In this document: positions 11,522-22,008 of the stretch, piece by piece | Numbering within the stretch: position 1 is the stretch's first letter | Layout of the letters: each line of letters opens with the position of its first letter | NCBI GenBank assembly: GCA_902572675.1 | Contig: CACGGY010000003.1 | Span: forward strand, 1 to 35,902 | Length of the DNA: 35,902 nt | DNA from: an uncultured Prochlorococcus sp. | GTDB lineage: Bacteria > Cyanobacteriota > Cyanobacteriia > PCC-6307 > Cyanobiaceae | Reading direction: 5' to 3' | The notes under the pieces: model-generated | What the model was told of the DNA's origin: nothing | Seen by the model: only the letters and a program-made list of their open reading frames with translations | The model's database searches: none | Made by a program: the position numbers and the translations under genes

Positions 11522-12247
11522 ATGATTTCTCAAATTAAAAACATTTTCTTTTTTATATTATTTAGCTCTTTTTTACCTACCTCATTATTTGCTAGGAATT
11601 TAGTAATAAAAAGTCTGGGACATAGTAGTTTCTTAATTAATAGTGCTGAAAAATCGATTCTTATAAATCCCTTTAAAGCAATAGGTTGTGCAAGCAATTT
11701 AAAAGAGCCAAAAGAAGTCAACGCAGATTTTATTTTGGCTAGTTCTAGGCTTCCAGATGAAGGCTTTAATCCTAATAATCAATTAATGTTTGTAGATCCA
11801 GGAATCTACCAATTTGAGGATATTTTATTAAATGGAATTTCCGTCCCACATGACAGAGTAGATGGAAGAAGATTTGGGATGGCAACTGTTTGGAGTTGGA
11901 AGCAGAATGATCTTAAAATTGTTCATATGGGAGGCGCTGCTGGTGATATTGATATTAATAGTCAAATTATGTTGTCTCGCCCAGATATCTTATTTATTTC
12001 AATTGGAGGAGGAATAAAATCTTATGATGGGCAAGAGGCTTCAAGAATAGTTAAGCTTTTAAAACCTAATGTAGTTATTCCTGTTCACTTTGCTCGTGGT
12101 AAAAAAATTAACAAAGAATGTGATTTCTCAAATGCTGATTTGTTTATCGAAAATATGAAAAATTTTAAAGTAAAATATGTTGGAAAGGATTTGCAAATAA
12201 AATCCAAAAGAATCGATCAAAATATAATTTATATTTTTGGTAATTAA
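11522..12247 (+). CDS. Secreted MBL-fold (UlaG-like) protein with degenerate metal site
   Basis: N-terminal signal peptide (FFFILFSSFLPTSLFA), LGHSSFLI, IVHMGGAAGDI, VVIPVHFARG; SSRLPDEG sits where HxHxDH is expected. Confidence 0.8.
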   Translation: MISQIKNIFFFILFSSFLPTSLFARNLVIKSLGHSSFLINSAEKSILINPFKAIGCASNLKEPKEVNADFILASSRLPDEGFNPNNQLMFVDPGIYQFEDILLNGISVPHDRVDGRRFGMATVWSWKQNDLKIVHMGGAAGDIDINSQIMLSRPDILFISIGGGIKSYDGQEASRIVKLLKPNVVIPVHFARGKKINKECDFSNADLFIENMKNFKVKYVGKDLQIKSKRIDQNIIYIFGN

Positions 12248-13353
12248 TTTATTAAATCTAGGACCTTGTAATTGTCCCAGAAAAAAATCATTTGTTCTTT
12301 AGTTCCAATACTAACCCTTATTGACTTACCAATATCTTTTTTATTTTCCATACTTCTGATAAGAATACCTTTTTCTCTCATCTGTTGTATTAAAATTTTA
12401 GGATCTTTTTTTGGCCAAATTAAGAAATAATTACCACCACTAAAATGAGTTCTGATTTTTGTTGATTTAAATTTATTTAAAATCCATTCCCTTGCTTTTT
12501 TTACTTCTAAAACATAATTATCAATATATGATTTGTCTTTAAGTGCTGCTAATGCTGCCGTTATAGCAAAGCTATTTACATCATATGGTCCTGTAACTTT
12601 ATTAATAAAATTAATTAAATTTTTATTGCCAAAAGTAAAACCTATTCTTAAACCAGCTAACCCAGCTGTTTTTGAGAGAGATTGAATTATTAGTATATTG
12701 TTATTCTTTTCAAAATCTATCGATTCAAGAAGACTATCTCCATTAAATTTTTCATATAGTTCATCAACAATTATCAATGCATCGTTTTTGATATTTGCTA
12801 ACTTAATTATCTCTTGAGCATTTAAAACTGTTCCTGTCGGATTATTTGGATTACAAATAAATACTAACTTTGGATTATACTTTATAATTTTTTCGCTAAA
12901 TTCTTCGATGGGAAATAGAAAATTTTCCCCAATGTAAGAACAAGTGATTTTCTTCATTCCTCGCATTTCTGAACAAGGAGAATAGTAACCAAAAGTTGGA
13001 TTCGTGGTTAGAAAGATTTGATCTTTTTCTCCAAAGCAATTGAAGATTGCATTTATTGCTGCGTCTGCTCCATTGAAAATTCCTATTTCATCATTATCAA
13101 ATTTTCTTGAATCAAGATATTTATCACATAAAAAATTTTTTAATAAATTATATTCTGGATAAATTGCAATCTCATTTAATTTTATCGCTTGTAATGCCTT
13201 TATAACCTTAGGACTTGGACCCAGGGTATTTTCATTAAAGTCTAAGCGGAGTAAATTTCTTCTATTTTCTAAAGGTGCAGAGTAAGACTGCATATTTATT
13301 ATTTCTTCTCTTGGTCTTGGGCAAAGATTATTTAATTGATCAAAATCATTCAT
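12244..13353 (-). CDS. Histidinol-phosphate aminotransferase-like class I/II PLP aminotransferase
   Basis: LDFNENTLGPSP, CNPNNPTGTV, DELYEKF, SLSKTAGLAGLRIGF (PLP lysine) motifs. Confidence 0.88.
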   Translation of the reverse strand: MNDFDQLNNLCPRPREEIINMQSYSAPLENRRNLLRLDFNENTLGPSPKVIKALQAIKLNEIAIYPEYNLLKNFLCDKYLDSRKFDNDEIGIFNGADAAINAIFNCFGEKDQIFLTTNPTFGYYSPCSEMRGMKKITCSYIGENFLFPIEEFSEKIIKYNPKLVFICNPNNPTGTVLNAQEIIKLANIKNDALIIVDELYEKFNGDSLLESIDFEKNNNILIIQSLSKTAGLAGLRIGFTFGNKNLINFINKVTGPYDVNSFAITAALAALKDKSYIDNYVLEVKKAREWILNKFKSTKIRTHFSGGNYFLIWPKKDPKILIQQMREKGILIRSMENKKDIGKSIRVSIGTKEQMIFFWDNYKVLDLIN

Positions 13354-15167
13354 TACATTCTTTCTAAAGTTTCAATACCTAGAAGCTCTAAGCTTAATTT
13401 TAGTGTTTTTGCAGTTAGATCACATAAATTCAGTCTAGAAATTTTTATATATTTTGCTTCTTTGAGTATTGGAACTTGATCATAGAACCTATTAAAAGTT
13501 TGACATAGCTCAAACAGATAATTGCATAATCTATTTGGCATTAAGTCTTTTTCAATAGATATTATGACTTCATCAAACCTAAGTAATTTTCTTATAAGTT
13601 TCCATTCAGATTTATGTTCATAATTTATGTATTGCAAATCTTTAGAGTCATAAACAAAATCATTTTTTCTGTTAATTCCTGCAATTCTTACAAGTGTATA
13701 CAACAAATAGGGAGCAGTATTTCCATTAAGGGAAAGCATTTTATCAAAACTAAATTGATAATTAGTAATCCTATTTTGGCTTAAATCTGCATACTTAACA
13801 GCTCCTAATCCAATAATTCTTGAAGTATTTGCAATAAAATCTTCTGTCTCATAACGATTTTCATCTTCTAATCTTTTTAATAAATCCTCTTTTGCTCTTC
13901 TAACTGCTTCTTTTAATAAATCTTTTAAACGTATTGTTTCACCTTCCCTTGTCTTTAGTTTTTTGCCATCAATTCCTTGAACTAAACCAAAAGGGACATG
14001 GTCTACTTGGCAATTGTCTGGGATCCATTTTGCTTTTTTTGCAACTTGAAAAACCCCAGCAAAATGATTTGCTTGTCCATGATCAGTTACATAAATAATT
14101 CTCGAAGCATCATCACCATTAGGAGGTTTATTGAATCTGTATCTTATAGCAGCGAGATCTGTGGTGGCATAGTTGAAACCTCCATCTTTTTTTTGAACAA
14201 TTAGCGGTAAAGGTTTGCCTTCTTTATTAGTCATCCCATCTAAAAATACACATTTTGCTCCTTGATCTTCTACTAATATTTTTTTTAAATTCAAATCCTC
14301 AATAACCGATTTTAAGAAGGGGTTATAAAAAGATTCACCTCTTTCTTCTATTTTTATTTTTAAATTTTTATAGATTTCATCAAATTCTTTTCTAGATTGA
14401 TCACATAATAATTTCCAAGCTTTAATCGATTTAATATCTCCACTTTGTAACTTAACTACTTCCTCTCTAGATCTTTTCTGGAATTCAGATTCATTATCAA
14501 ATCTTTTTTTTGATTCTTTATAAAATTCAACTAAATCTCTTATCTTAATATTGCCTATCTCCTCTAAATCATTTGAATATAAATCTTTGAGCTGAGTAAT
14601 AAGCATTCCAAACTGCGTTCCCCAATCGCCAACATGATTTAGTCTTAATACTTGATAACCTCTTAATTCGAAAATTCTGGATATTGAATCTCCTATTATT
14701 GTTGATCTTAAATGCCCTACATGCATTTCTTTAGCAATATTAGGACTAGAAAAATCTACAATGACTTTATTTGATAAGCCACTATCTAAATCTTTTTTAA
14801 TTTGAGGTACTCCACCCCTTTGGCATTGAATATTTAATCTAATTTCATTTATTAGAACTTCATCTTTTAATTTTATATTTATAAATCCAGGTCCAGCTAT
14901 TTCTAGACTCTTACATAATTTTGCTATGCTTTTATTTTTATTTAAAAGGATAATAAAATCATTAGAAATATCTCTTGGGTTCTTTTTATATATTTTAGAT
15001 AAACTTAAACAAACATTACATTGATAATCACCAAATTCCTCTTTTGATGATTGTGTAATTAAATTTTTTCTAAGAATTTCGAATTCTCCTTTTTTATCAT
15101 TTTTTTCAAGACTATCTAAAAGAGATTGTTCAAATTGTTTTGTTAATTCTTTAAAAATGGTTAGCAT
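13353..15167 (-). CDS. argS: Arginyl-tRNA synthetase
   Basis: 604 aa; [24 protein letters not shown] (HIGH-like), [21 protein letters not shown]. One-nt stop/start overlap (TAATG) with the downstream aminotransferase gene. Confidence 0.98.
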   Translation of the reverse strand: MLTIFKELTKQFEQSLLDSLEKNDKKGEFEILRKNLITQSSKEEFGDYQCNVCLSLSKIYKKNPRDISNDFIILLNKNKSIAKLCKSLEIAGPGFINIKLKDEVLINEIRLNIQCQRGGVPQIKKDLDSGLSNKVIVDFSSPNIAKEMHVGHLRSTIIGDSISRIFELRGYQVLRLNHVGDWGTQFGMLITQLKDLYSNDLEEIGNIKIRDLVEFYKESKKRFDNESEFQKRSREEVVKLQSGDIKSIKAWKLLCDQSRKEFDEIYKNLKIKIEERGESFYNPFLKSVIEDLNLKKILVEDQGAKCVFLDGMTNKEGKPLPLIVQKKDGGFNYATTDLAAIRYRFNKPPNGDDASRIIYVTDHGQANHFAGVFQVAKKAKWIPDNCQVDHVPFGLVQGIDGKKLKTREGETIRLKDLLKEAVRRAKEDLLKRLEDENRYETEDFIANTSRIIGLGAVKYADLSQNRITNYQFSFDKMLSLNGNTAPYLLYTLVRIAGINRKNDFVYDSKDLQYINYEHKSEWKLIRKLLRFDEVIISIEKDLMPNRLCNYLFELCQTFNRFYDQVPILKEAKYIKISRLNLCDLTAKTLKLSLELLGIETLERM

Positions 15168-15194
15168 TAATTATTCAATTATTTATCTATATAA

Positions 15195-16061
15195 TTAATT
15201 AATATAACGCATACTCAAATCAATCCAATTACTTTTGGTGATTGAAGAACTTGTTGAAATCAAATCAATACCTTTTATTAGAAATTTACTAATTTCTTCA
15301 GGTTTAATTCCAGAAACTTCTATTATTAAATTTTTCTTCACTTCTTTTTTTAAGCTATTCATTGATAAATCTCTTAATTCTTGAACGTTATTTTTGATTA
15401 TTTCAGGGCTAAGTTCATCCAATAAGATACTATCTGCTCCTGCTAATACTGCTTCTTTTGCCTGTTCGATATTCTCAGCTTCAATTATTATATGAGTTGT
15501 AAAAGGCGAATTTAGTCGAATTTTTTTTACTACATTATTAAGATTATCTGTCCATGCGATGTGATTTTCTTTTATCATAGCCGCGTCGTATAATCCCATT
15601 CTATGATTTACTCCACCTCCACATTTGAATGCATATTTTTCAAATATTCTTAAACCAGGAGTAGTTTTCCTAGTATCTGCTAATTTTATATTTGTACCTT
15701 CTAACTTATTGACAAGATTCTTTGTATATGTAGATATTCCAGATAAATGCATTGCTATATTTAAGCTGATCCTTTCACATGCTAGTAAACTTTTTGAAGG
15801 TCCATATATTTCTAAGAGTTTTTGATCTTTAACAAATTTCTCTCCATCAGAGATATTAAATTTTGGACTGATTTTTAAATCAATTTTTTTAAAAATTTCT
15901 TTTATAATTTCAACCCCACAAAATATACCCTCCTCTTTTGCAATCCAATATGCATTACCATTCTCTTCTGTAATAGAGGGACTTGTAAGATCTCCCCTAC
16001 CTATATCTTCATCGATCCAATTATCAATGATCTTACTTATTATTGGAGTATTTAAATCCAC
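15195..16061 (-). CDS. nadC: Nicotinate-nucleotide pyrophosphorylase (quinolinate phosphoribosyltransferase)
   Basis: DIGRGDLTS, LADTRKTTPGLRIFEKYAFKCGGGVNHRMGLYDAAMIKENH. Confidence 0.97.
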   Translation of the reverse strand: MDLNTPIISKIIDNWIDEDIGRGDLTSPSITEENGNAYWIAKEEGIFCGVEIIKEIFKKIDLKISPKFNISDGEKFVKDQKLLEIYGPSKSLLACERISLNIAMHLSGISTYTKNLVNKLEGTNIKLADTRKTTPGLRIFEKYAFKCGGGVNHRMGLYDAAMIKENHIAWTDNLNNVVKKIRLNSPFTTHIIIEAENIEQAKEAVLAGADSILLDELSPEIIKNNVQELRDLSMNSLKKEVKKNLIIEVSGIKPEEISKFLIKGIDLISTSSSITKSNWIDLSMRYIN

Positions 16062-16142
16062 TAAACTAAAAAATAATTAATTAATAAAAAGTCAACTGAA
16101 GTTAGAGATCAACTATATATCACTATGTAATTTAACTCAAAT

Positions 16143-17525
16143 TTATTTACCAATACAAAACTTAGAAAAAATATTATCCAGAATTTCCTCTGTTAATTCT
16201 TGACCAGTTATTTTAGATAAGTTTTGAATTCCATCTCTCAGTTCTATTGATAACAAATCAAATGGCAATTTATTTTTAATTATTTCATCAGTATCATTTA
16301 AATTAGATAGGCAAGCAGACAAATTTGTTAGATGTCTTTCGTTTAAAAATATATTGATATTTTCTACTTGTTTTAATCCACATTTTTTTATGATTGTGTC
16401 GATTAATAATCTTTCACCATCATTATTCTTAATACTCATAAGAATTGTGTTTTTTAACTTATCTGAATTAATATTATTGCAATCAATTAAATCTTTCTTA
16501 TTGCCCAAAATAGTAATTAATTTTTCTTTGGGGATCTCTTCTATTATTTTTTTGTCTTCTTCATTAAATCCTTCTTCAAGACTATAAATATAAATTATAA
16601 AATCTGACTCTTTAATTTTCCCATAACTTTTTTTAATTCCAATACTTTCAATTTGTTCATGAGTTTCTCTTATGCCAGCAGTATCAATTATTTTCATTGG
16701 AATATCATTAATAGTTAAATTAACTTCAATAACATCTCTAGTTGTTCCAGGAATATTAGTTACGATTGCCTTCTCTTTTTTTGCAAGCAAATTCAGTAAA
16801 GAGCTTTTACCAACATTTGTTTTACCTATAAGCGCAATGGATATTCCATTATGAATATATGAATTTCTTTTTGCATTTTCTATTAGTAATTCTATTTTTC
16901 CTTTTACTTTTTTAATGTTTTTTTGATATTTGTTGTAATTAAAATCTGTGAAGTCTTCTTCAAAATCAACTCTCGCTTCTATTTCGCAAAGTTGATTTAT
17001 AAGGTCATTTTTAATATCATTAATTTTTTTCTTTATTTCTCCTTGAACCCCACTAAAAGCTAACTCTGCTGATCTTGTATTGCTTGCATTAATTAATTGA
17101 TTAATCGACTCGGCTTGAGTAAGGTCTATTTTTCCATTAAGAAAAGCTCTTTGACTAAATTCGCCAGGGTTTGCAAGTCTAACTCTAGAATTACTAGATA
17201 ATAATATCTTTAGAACTTTATCTACAAGGATAATTCCTCCATGGCAATGAAGTTCAACAACATCCTCCCCTGTAAAGCTATTTGGTGATTTCATCACTAA
17301 AATTAAAACTTCATCTATAAATTTATTTTGTTTGTTTTCATGAATAAAACCATGAAAAACCCTATGTGATTCCCATGCATATTTAGATTTAGTTTGAACA
17401 ATCTTTTTGCAAGAATTTATTGAGTCTTTACCTGATACTCTTATTATCGCAACTCCACCTTTCCCTATACTTATAGCTGAAGCAATTGCGGCTATCGTAT
17501 CTTCTGTAGTAACTATCGAATCCAT
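16143..17525 (-). CDS. mnmE: tRNA modification GTPase MnmE (TrmE)
   Basis: 460 aa; [34 protein letters not shown] and C-terminal FCIGK. Confidence 0.98.
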   Translation of the reverse strand: MDSIVTTEDTIAAIASAISIGKGGVAIIRVSGKDSINSCKKIVQTKSKYAWESHRVFHGFIHENKQNKFIDEVLILVMKSPNSFTGEDVVELHCHGGIILVDKVLKILLSSNSRVRLANPGEFSQRAFLNGKIDLTQAESINQLINASNTRSAELAFSGVQGEIKKKINDIKNDLINQLCEIEARVDFEEDFTDFNYNKYQKNIKKVKGKIELLIENAKRNSYIHNGISIALIGKTNVGKSSLLNLLAKKEKAIVTNIPGTTRDVIEVNLTINDIPMKIIDTAGIRETHEQIESIGIKKSYGKIKESDFIIYIYSLEEGFNEEDKKIIEEIPKEKLITILGNKKDLIDCNNINSDKLKNTILMSIKNNDGERLLIDTIIKKCGLKQVENINIFLNERHLTNLSACLSNLNDTDEIIKNKLPFDLLSIELRDGIQNLSKITGQELTEEILDNIFSKFCIGK

Positions 17526-17586
17526 CTCTCGCTTTGTTATGGATAATTAAGTAAGATTATCAAGAATTTTCAAATTTTCTTTCTGA

Positions 17587-18030
17587 ATGAGATTTAAAAG
17601 AGATATTACCTATAAGAAAATTCTATCATTGTTTAGGAATCAGAATGGAAGTCCTCTCTTTAATGCTAAAGGTGTAGCTATAGGTGTATTTAGTGGCTGC
17701 TTTCCTTTTTTTGGGTTTCAGACTTTAATAGGGGTATTTTTTGCGAAAATAGCCAAGGGAAACATTGTTCTAGCTGCAATTGGTACTTGGATCAGCAACC
17801 CTTTTACTTATATTCCACTTTATTATTTTAACTATAAAGTTGGTTCGATTTTTTTTAATAATTCTTCTAATACAATTCTTGAAAAAAGTTTAGTTATTGA
17901 TGACTTATGGAAACAAGGTAGAATTTTTTCCCTAAAATTACTCTTGGGTTCATCTTTTGTAGGTATTTTACTAGCGTTGATTTGCGGCAGTATTGTTTTC
18001 TTTATCTACAAGTTAAAAAGTAAAAGATAG
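17587..18030 (+). CDS. DUF2062 membrane protein
   Basis: GVAIGVFSGCFPFFGFQTLIGVFFAK..GNIVLAAIGTWISNPFTYIPLYYFNYKVG, typical DUF2062. Confidence 0.85.
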   Translation: MRFKRDITYKKILSLFRNQNGSPLFNAKGVAIGVFSGCFPFFGFQTLIGVFFAKIAKGNIVLAAIGTWISNPFTYIPLYYFNYKVGSIFFNNSSNTILEKSLVIDDLWKQGRIFSLKLLLGSSFVGILLALICGSIVFFIYKLKSKR

Positions 18031-18048
18031 ATTCATTTGATTTTTAAA

Positions 18049-20358
18049 TTAACTTTGTCCAACTCTGGCAATATCTAAAACATCTGCCATTGATTTAATT
18101 TGGTCAATTGTTTTGTGAAGTTGATTATAACTTTCAAGACCTACACAAAGATTTATAATAGCTGGTTTACCATAAGCAGTTTTAACATTGGCATCGCTAA
18201 CGTTTATACCTTTATCAGATAACCGCATAAGAATATCTTTAAGAACTCCAACTCTATCAATTACTTCTATTCGAAGCTGAATTGGAAACTTATTATCGGT
18301 AGTTTTATTATCTTGATTCCAACCAACTGGTAATCTTCTCTCTATTGGAATTGGTATTACATTTTCACAATCTTCCCTATGTATAGTTATTCCATGGTTG
18401 CCGAGAGACACAGTTCCGATAATATCCTCGCCTGGGAGTGGGGCACAACATTTACCTATTCTGTAATCAAGACCTTCTATCCCGGAAATTGGTGATTTAG
18501 CTGCCGTATAAGATTTATTAGTGGATAAATTACTATTACTTTTAAGAGATTTTGCTATTTCAGAGTCAGAATCATTTTTTACATCTACTGTCTGTAATTT
18601 TATTTCTTCTCTTAGTCTGTTTAATACTTGATGCAAAGTTAAACCACCAAAACCAAGAGATGCAAGAAGGTCTTCAGTAGTTTTTAAATTGCATCGATTT
18701 GCAACTTTTTTCATGGCTTCACTAGAAAGTAATGCTTCAAAACCGTTTCTACCTACTTCTTTTTCAAGTAAATCTCTACCTCTTTTAATCGTTTCATCAC
18801 GATGGCTTTTCTTATACCATTGGCGAATTCTATTTTTAGCAGTTGGCGTAACTACAAAGTTCAGCCAATCTAAGCTTGGAGTAGCATTATTACTTGTTAA
18901 AATTTCTATAAAGTCACCATTTTGAAGTGCTGTAGATAATGGACAAAGCTTTTCATTAATTCTTATTCCATTACAGTGATTTCCAACTTCAGAATGAATT
19001 CTGTAGGCGAAATCTATCGCGGTAGATCCTTTCCTTAAACCAACAACATCTCCTTTTGGAGTGATCACAAATACTTCTTCATCAAATAAATCTTCTTTTA
19101 TTGAAGCTAAATAATCATTATGATCCCTTTGGTTACCTTCTTGTTGCCATTCTACTAATTGTCTTAGCCAATTAAATCTCTCGGCATTACTTTTAGCAGG
19201 AGAACCACCCTCTTTGTATTGCCAATGAGCAGCAATACCATATTCAGCAATTTGATGCATCGAAGTAGTTCTAATTTGGACTTCAATAGGTCGATGTCTT
19301 CCAATCACAGAAGTGTGTAAGGACTGGTATCCATTGGGTTTTGGTAATCCTATATAGTCTTTAAATCTACCTGGAATTGGTTTGAAAGTATCATGAACAA
19401 CTGCTAAAGCTCTATAACAACTATCTGAATTGTCTACGATAATTCTAAGGGCAGCAACATCATAAATCTCGTGAAAATGCTTTTGTTGTCTTTCCATTTT
19501 GCTCCAGATGCCATAAAGATGTTTTGGCCTTCCTGTTATTTCAAAATTTTTCAAACCTGCTGACACCAAGTTTTCCTTCATAAGATTCAAAGTTACATTT
19601 AATCTTTTTTCTCTATCACTTCTTTTAACAGCGATTTGATCTTTAAGATCTTGATATTCTTTAGGCTCTAAGAATTTAAAAGCTAAATCTTCTAATTCCC
19701 ATTTAAATCTGTTTATTCCTAGTCGATTAGCTAATGGTGCATAAATCTCTCTTGTTTCTCTCGCTATTCTTAGTTTTTTCTCATCATTTAGCCATTCAAT
19801 TGTTCTCATGTTATGAAGTCGATCTGCAAGTTTTACTAAGACAACTCTGATATCGCTGGCCATAGCCAAAAACATTTTCCTAAGATTTTCAGCTTGTGCT
19901 TCAGTCCTGTTGTTAAAGTGAATGCCTCCTAATTTTGTTACACCTTCTACAAGTATTTTTACTTCTAATCCAAAATTTGTTTCTATTTCGGATAAATCAA
20001 TGCCAGTATCTTCAACAACATCATGTAAAAGGCCTGCAGCAATAACAGATGAACTAGCACCTATTTCTTTGAGGAGATTTGCAACAGCAACCGGGTGGAT
20101 AATGTATGGCTCGCCACTTGCGCGGAATTGTCCATGATGAGCTTTATAAGCAAGTTTAAAAGCCTTAACTATAAGGTTTTGATTCTCATCATTTTCTTTA
20201 TTTGATTTTTCAAATTTATGAATATCTTTAAGAAGCCAATCGGGAATTTTTATTTGATAATTCAAAGATTCACTTTCATATTTTTTATTTTCAGGCAAAA
20301 TAGTTTTGGAAACTTCAATTTCGTTTTTTTCTTTTGAATTTGCAGCTGCCTCAGACAT
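18049..20358 (-). CDS. Bifunctional (p)ppGpp synthetase/hydrolase, RSH family
   Basis: 769 aa; HD hydrolase (HGQFRASGEPYIIHP, LLHDVVEDT), synthetase GRFKDYIGLPKPNGYQSLHT with the RxKD signature, TGS and ACT domains. Confidence 0.96.
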   Translation of the reverse strand: MSEAAANSKEKNEIEVSKTILPENKKYESESLNYQIKIPDWLLKDIHKFEKSNKENDENQNLIVKAFKLAYKAHHGQFRASGEPYIIHPVAVANLLKEIGASSSVIAAGLLHDVVEDTGIDLSEIETNFGLEVKILVEGVTKLGGIHFNNRTEAQAENLRKMFLAMASDIRVVLVKLADRLHNMRTIEWLNDEKKLRIARETREIYAPLANRLGINRFKWELEDLAFKFLEPKEYQDLKDQIAVKRSDREKRLNVTLNLMKENLVSAGLKNFEITGRPKHLYGIWSKMERQQKHFHEIYDVAALRIIVDNSDSCYRALAVVHDTFKPIPGRFKDYIGLPKPNGYQSLHTSVIGRHRPIEVQIRTTSMHQIAEYGIAAHWQYKEGGSPAKSNAERFNWLRQLVEWQQEGNQRDHNDYLASIKEDLFDEEVFVITPKGDVVGLRKGSTAIDFAYRIHSEVGNHCNGIRINEKLCPLSTALQNGDFIEILTSNNATPSLDWLNFVVTPTAKNRIRQWYKKSHRDETIKRGRDLLEKEVGRNGFEALLSSEAMKKVANRCNLKTTEDLLASLGFGGLTLHQVLNRLREEIKLQTVDVKNDSDSEIAKSLKSNSNLSTNKSYTAAKSPISGIEGLDYRIGKCCAPLPGEDIIGTVSLGNHGITIHREDCENVIPIPIERRLPVGWNQDNKTTDNKFPIQLRIEVIDRVGVLKDILMRLSDKGINVSDANVKTAYGKPAIINLCVGLESYNQLHKTIDQIKSMADVLDIARVGQS

Positions 20359-20412
20359 TTTATATTGCTTTAGGTATATTTTATTTGGGTCTAGAAAAAT
20401 TTGCTATAAATC

Positions 20413-22008
20413 ATGGAAAAAAATAAAGAAAAAATTATTGTGGTTAAAAATCTTAGTGTTAAATATGGTCTAAAACAGCAACCTATTATCAAAAATTTTA
20501 ATTTGGAAATAGATAGTGGAGATCATTTTGCCATAATAGGACCTTCTGGATGTGGAAAGACCACTTTTGCAAAAACATTAGTAAATATATTGCCAGAAAC
20601 GGCCACTTCTAAAGGGTATTTATCGATTTCTAGTGTAGATCCCAGGAAAATAAATAACAAAGATGCACAATTATTTAGAAGAAAGAATTTTGGATTTATT
20701 TATCAAGACTCTATAAAAAAACTTGATCCACTAATGAGAGTTGGGGATCATTTATATGAATTATTTAAAACACATGATCAAACTAAATCATCTAATGTTA
20801 TTAAGAATTTAGTAAGAGAAGTTTTTCAAAAAGTAGGAATTGAAGAAAGTAGACTTGATTCTTTCCCACATCAATTTAGCGGTGGAATGAGACAGAGAGT
20901 TTCTATAGCAATGGCACTTGCTTTGAAACCTAAATTATTAATAGCTGATGAACCTACAACAAGCTTAGATACCAAAACAAGTTTTGAAATTATGCAAGAA
21001 ATAATTCATCTTTGTAATGAATTTGATACTACTTTAATTTTAATTAGTCACGATATTAATCTTGCAGCAAAGTGGTGTAAAAAAGTTGCAATAATTGAGA
21101 AGGGATCGATTGTTGAAAAAGGGAATATATTAGAAATTTTTAAATCACCAAAATCAGATATCGGGAAAAAGTTAGTAAATGCTTCAAAAATAGTATTAGA
21201 ACCAAATATTAAAAATAATGCTCGAGGTGAAGTTGTTTTAGAGGTAAATAACCTAAGACATTGGTATAAATTAAATTCTTCAATCTTCATTAATAAGTGG
21301 AACAAGGCTTTAAATGAAGTTAGTTTCAAGTTATATGAGAATGAGACTCTTGGAATAGTTGGTTCTTCAGGGAGCGGTAAAAGTACATTATGTAGGGCTC
21401 TAATTGGACTTCTTAAAGTAAGAGGTGGTGAAATAAAAATTTATGATAAAAATCATGTATCGAAAAACAATAAATCTTTTAAGAAGAATAATGTTCAAAT
21501 AATTTTTCAAGATCCTTTTTCAAGTTTGAATCCGAAGATGAAAATTAAAACTATTTTGGAAGATATATTTTTTATTCAAAAAATTTCAGATAAAAGAAAA
21601 ATCGAAAAGGAAATAAAATTAATGTTAAGAAATTTAAATCTTCCCTTAAATAATGATTTTTCAAATTCTTATCCTAGCCAATTATCTGGTGGTCAATTGC
21701 AAAGAATTTCATTAGCCAGAGCACTATTGTTGAAACCAAAAATTTTGATTTGTGATGAGAGCGTAAATATGTTGGATGCTTCAGTAAAAATAGAGATTCT
21801 TGATTTACTTAGAGCCTTGCAAGAAAAAATGAATTTAACGATTATCTTTATTACTCATGATTTAGGCATTGCTAAAAGATTTTGTGATAGATTGCTGGTT
21901 ATGAATCACGGAAAGATAGTTGATGAAGGAGAAAGTTCTACAATATTCACTAAAACTCAAAACACATATACAAAATCGCTTCTAAATTCCTCTTTAAATC
22001 TTATTTAA
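20413..22008 (+). CDS. ABC transporter with two fused ATPase domains (oligopeptide DppD-DppF-like)
   Basis: Two Walker A motifs (GPSGCGKTT, GSSGSGKST), two signature motifs (FSGGMRQR, LSGGQLQR), two Walker B motifs (LLIADEP, ILICDES). Confidence 0.93.
   Translation: MEKNKEKIIVVKNLSVKYGLKQQPIIKNFNLEIDSGDHFAIIGPSGCGKTTFAKTLVNILPETATSKGYLSISSVDPRKINNKDAQLFRRKNFGFIYQDSIKKLDPLMRVGDHLYELFKTHDQTKSSNVIKNLVREVFQKVGIEESRLDSFPHQFSGGMRQRVSIAMALALKPKLLIADEPTTSLDTKTSFEIMQEIIHLCNEFDTTLILISHDINLAAKWCKKVAIIEKGSIVEKGNILEIFKSPKSDIGKKLVNASKIVLEPNIKNNARGEVVLEVNNLRHWYKLNSSIFINKWNKALNEVSFKLYENETLGIVGSSGSGKSTLCRALIGLLKVRGGEIKIYDKNHVSKNNKSFKKNNVQIIFQDPFSSLNPKMKIKTILEDIFFIQKISDKRKIEKEIKLMLRNLNLPLNNDFSNSYPSQLSGGQLQRISLARALLLKPKILICDESVNMLDASVKIEILDLLRALQEKMNLTIIFITHDLGIAKRFCDRLLVMNHGKIVDEGESSTIFTKTQNTYTKSLLNSSLNLI

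Noticed and set aside
16062-16142. Possible small RNA in the mnmE-nadC gap
   Set aside because: Only 81 AT-rich nt with no stable stem visible; insufficient support.
21048-21329. 93-aa minus-strand ORF antisense to the fused ABC ATPase
   Set aside because: Overlaps conserved ATPase coding sequence; no independent support.
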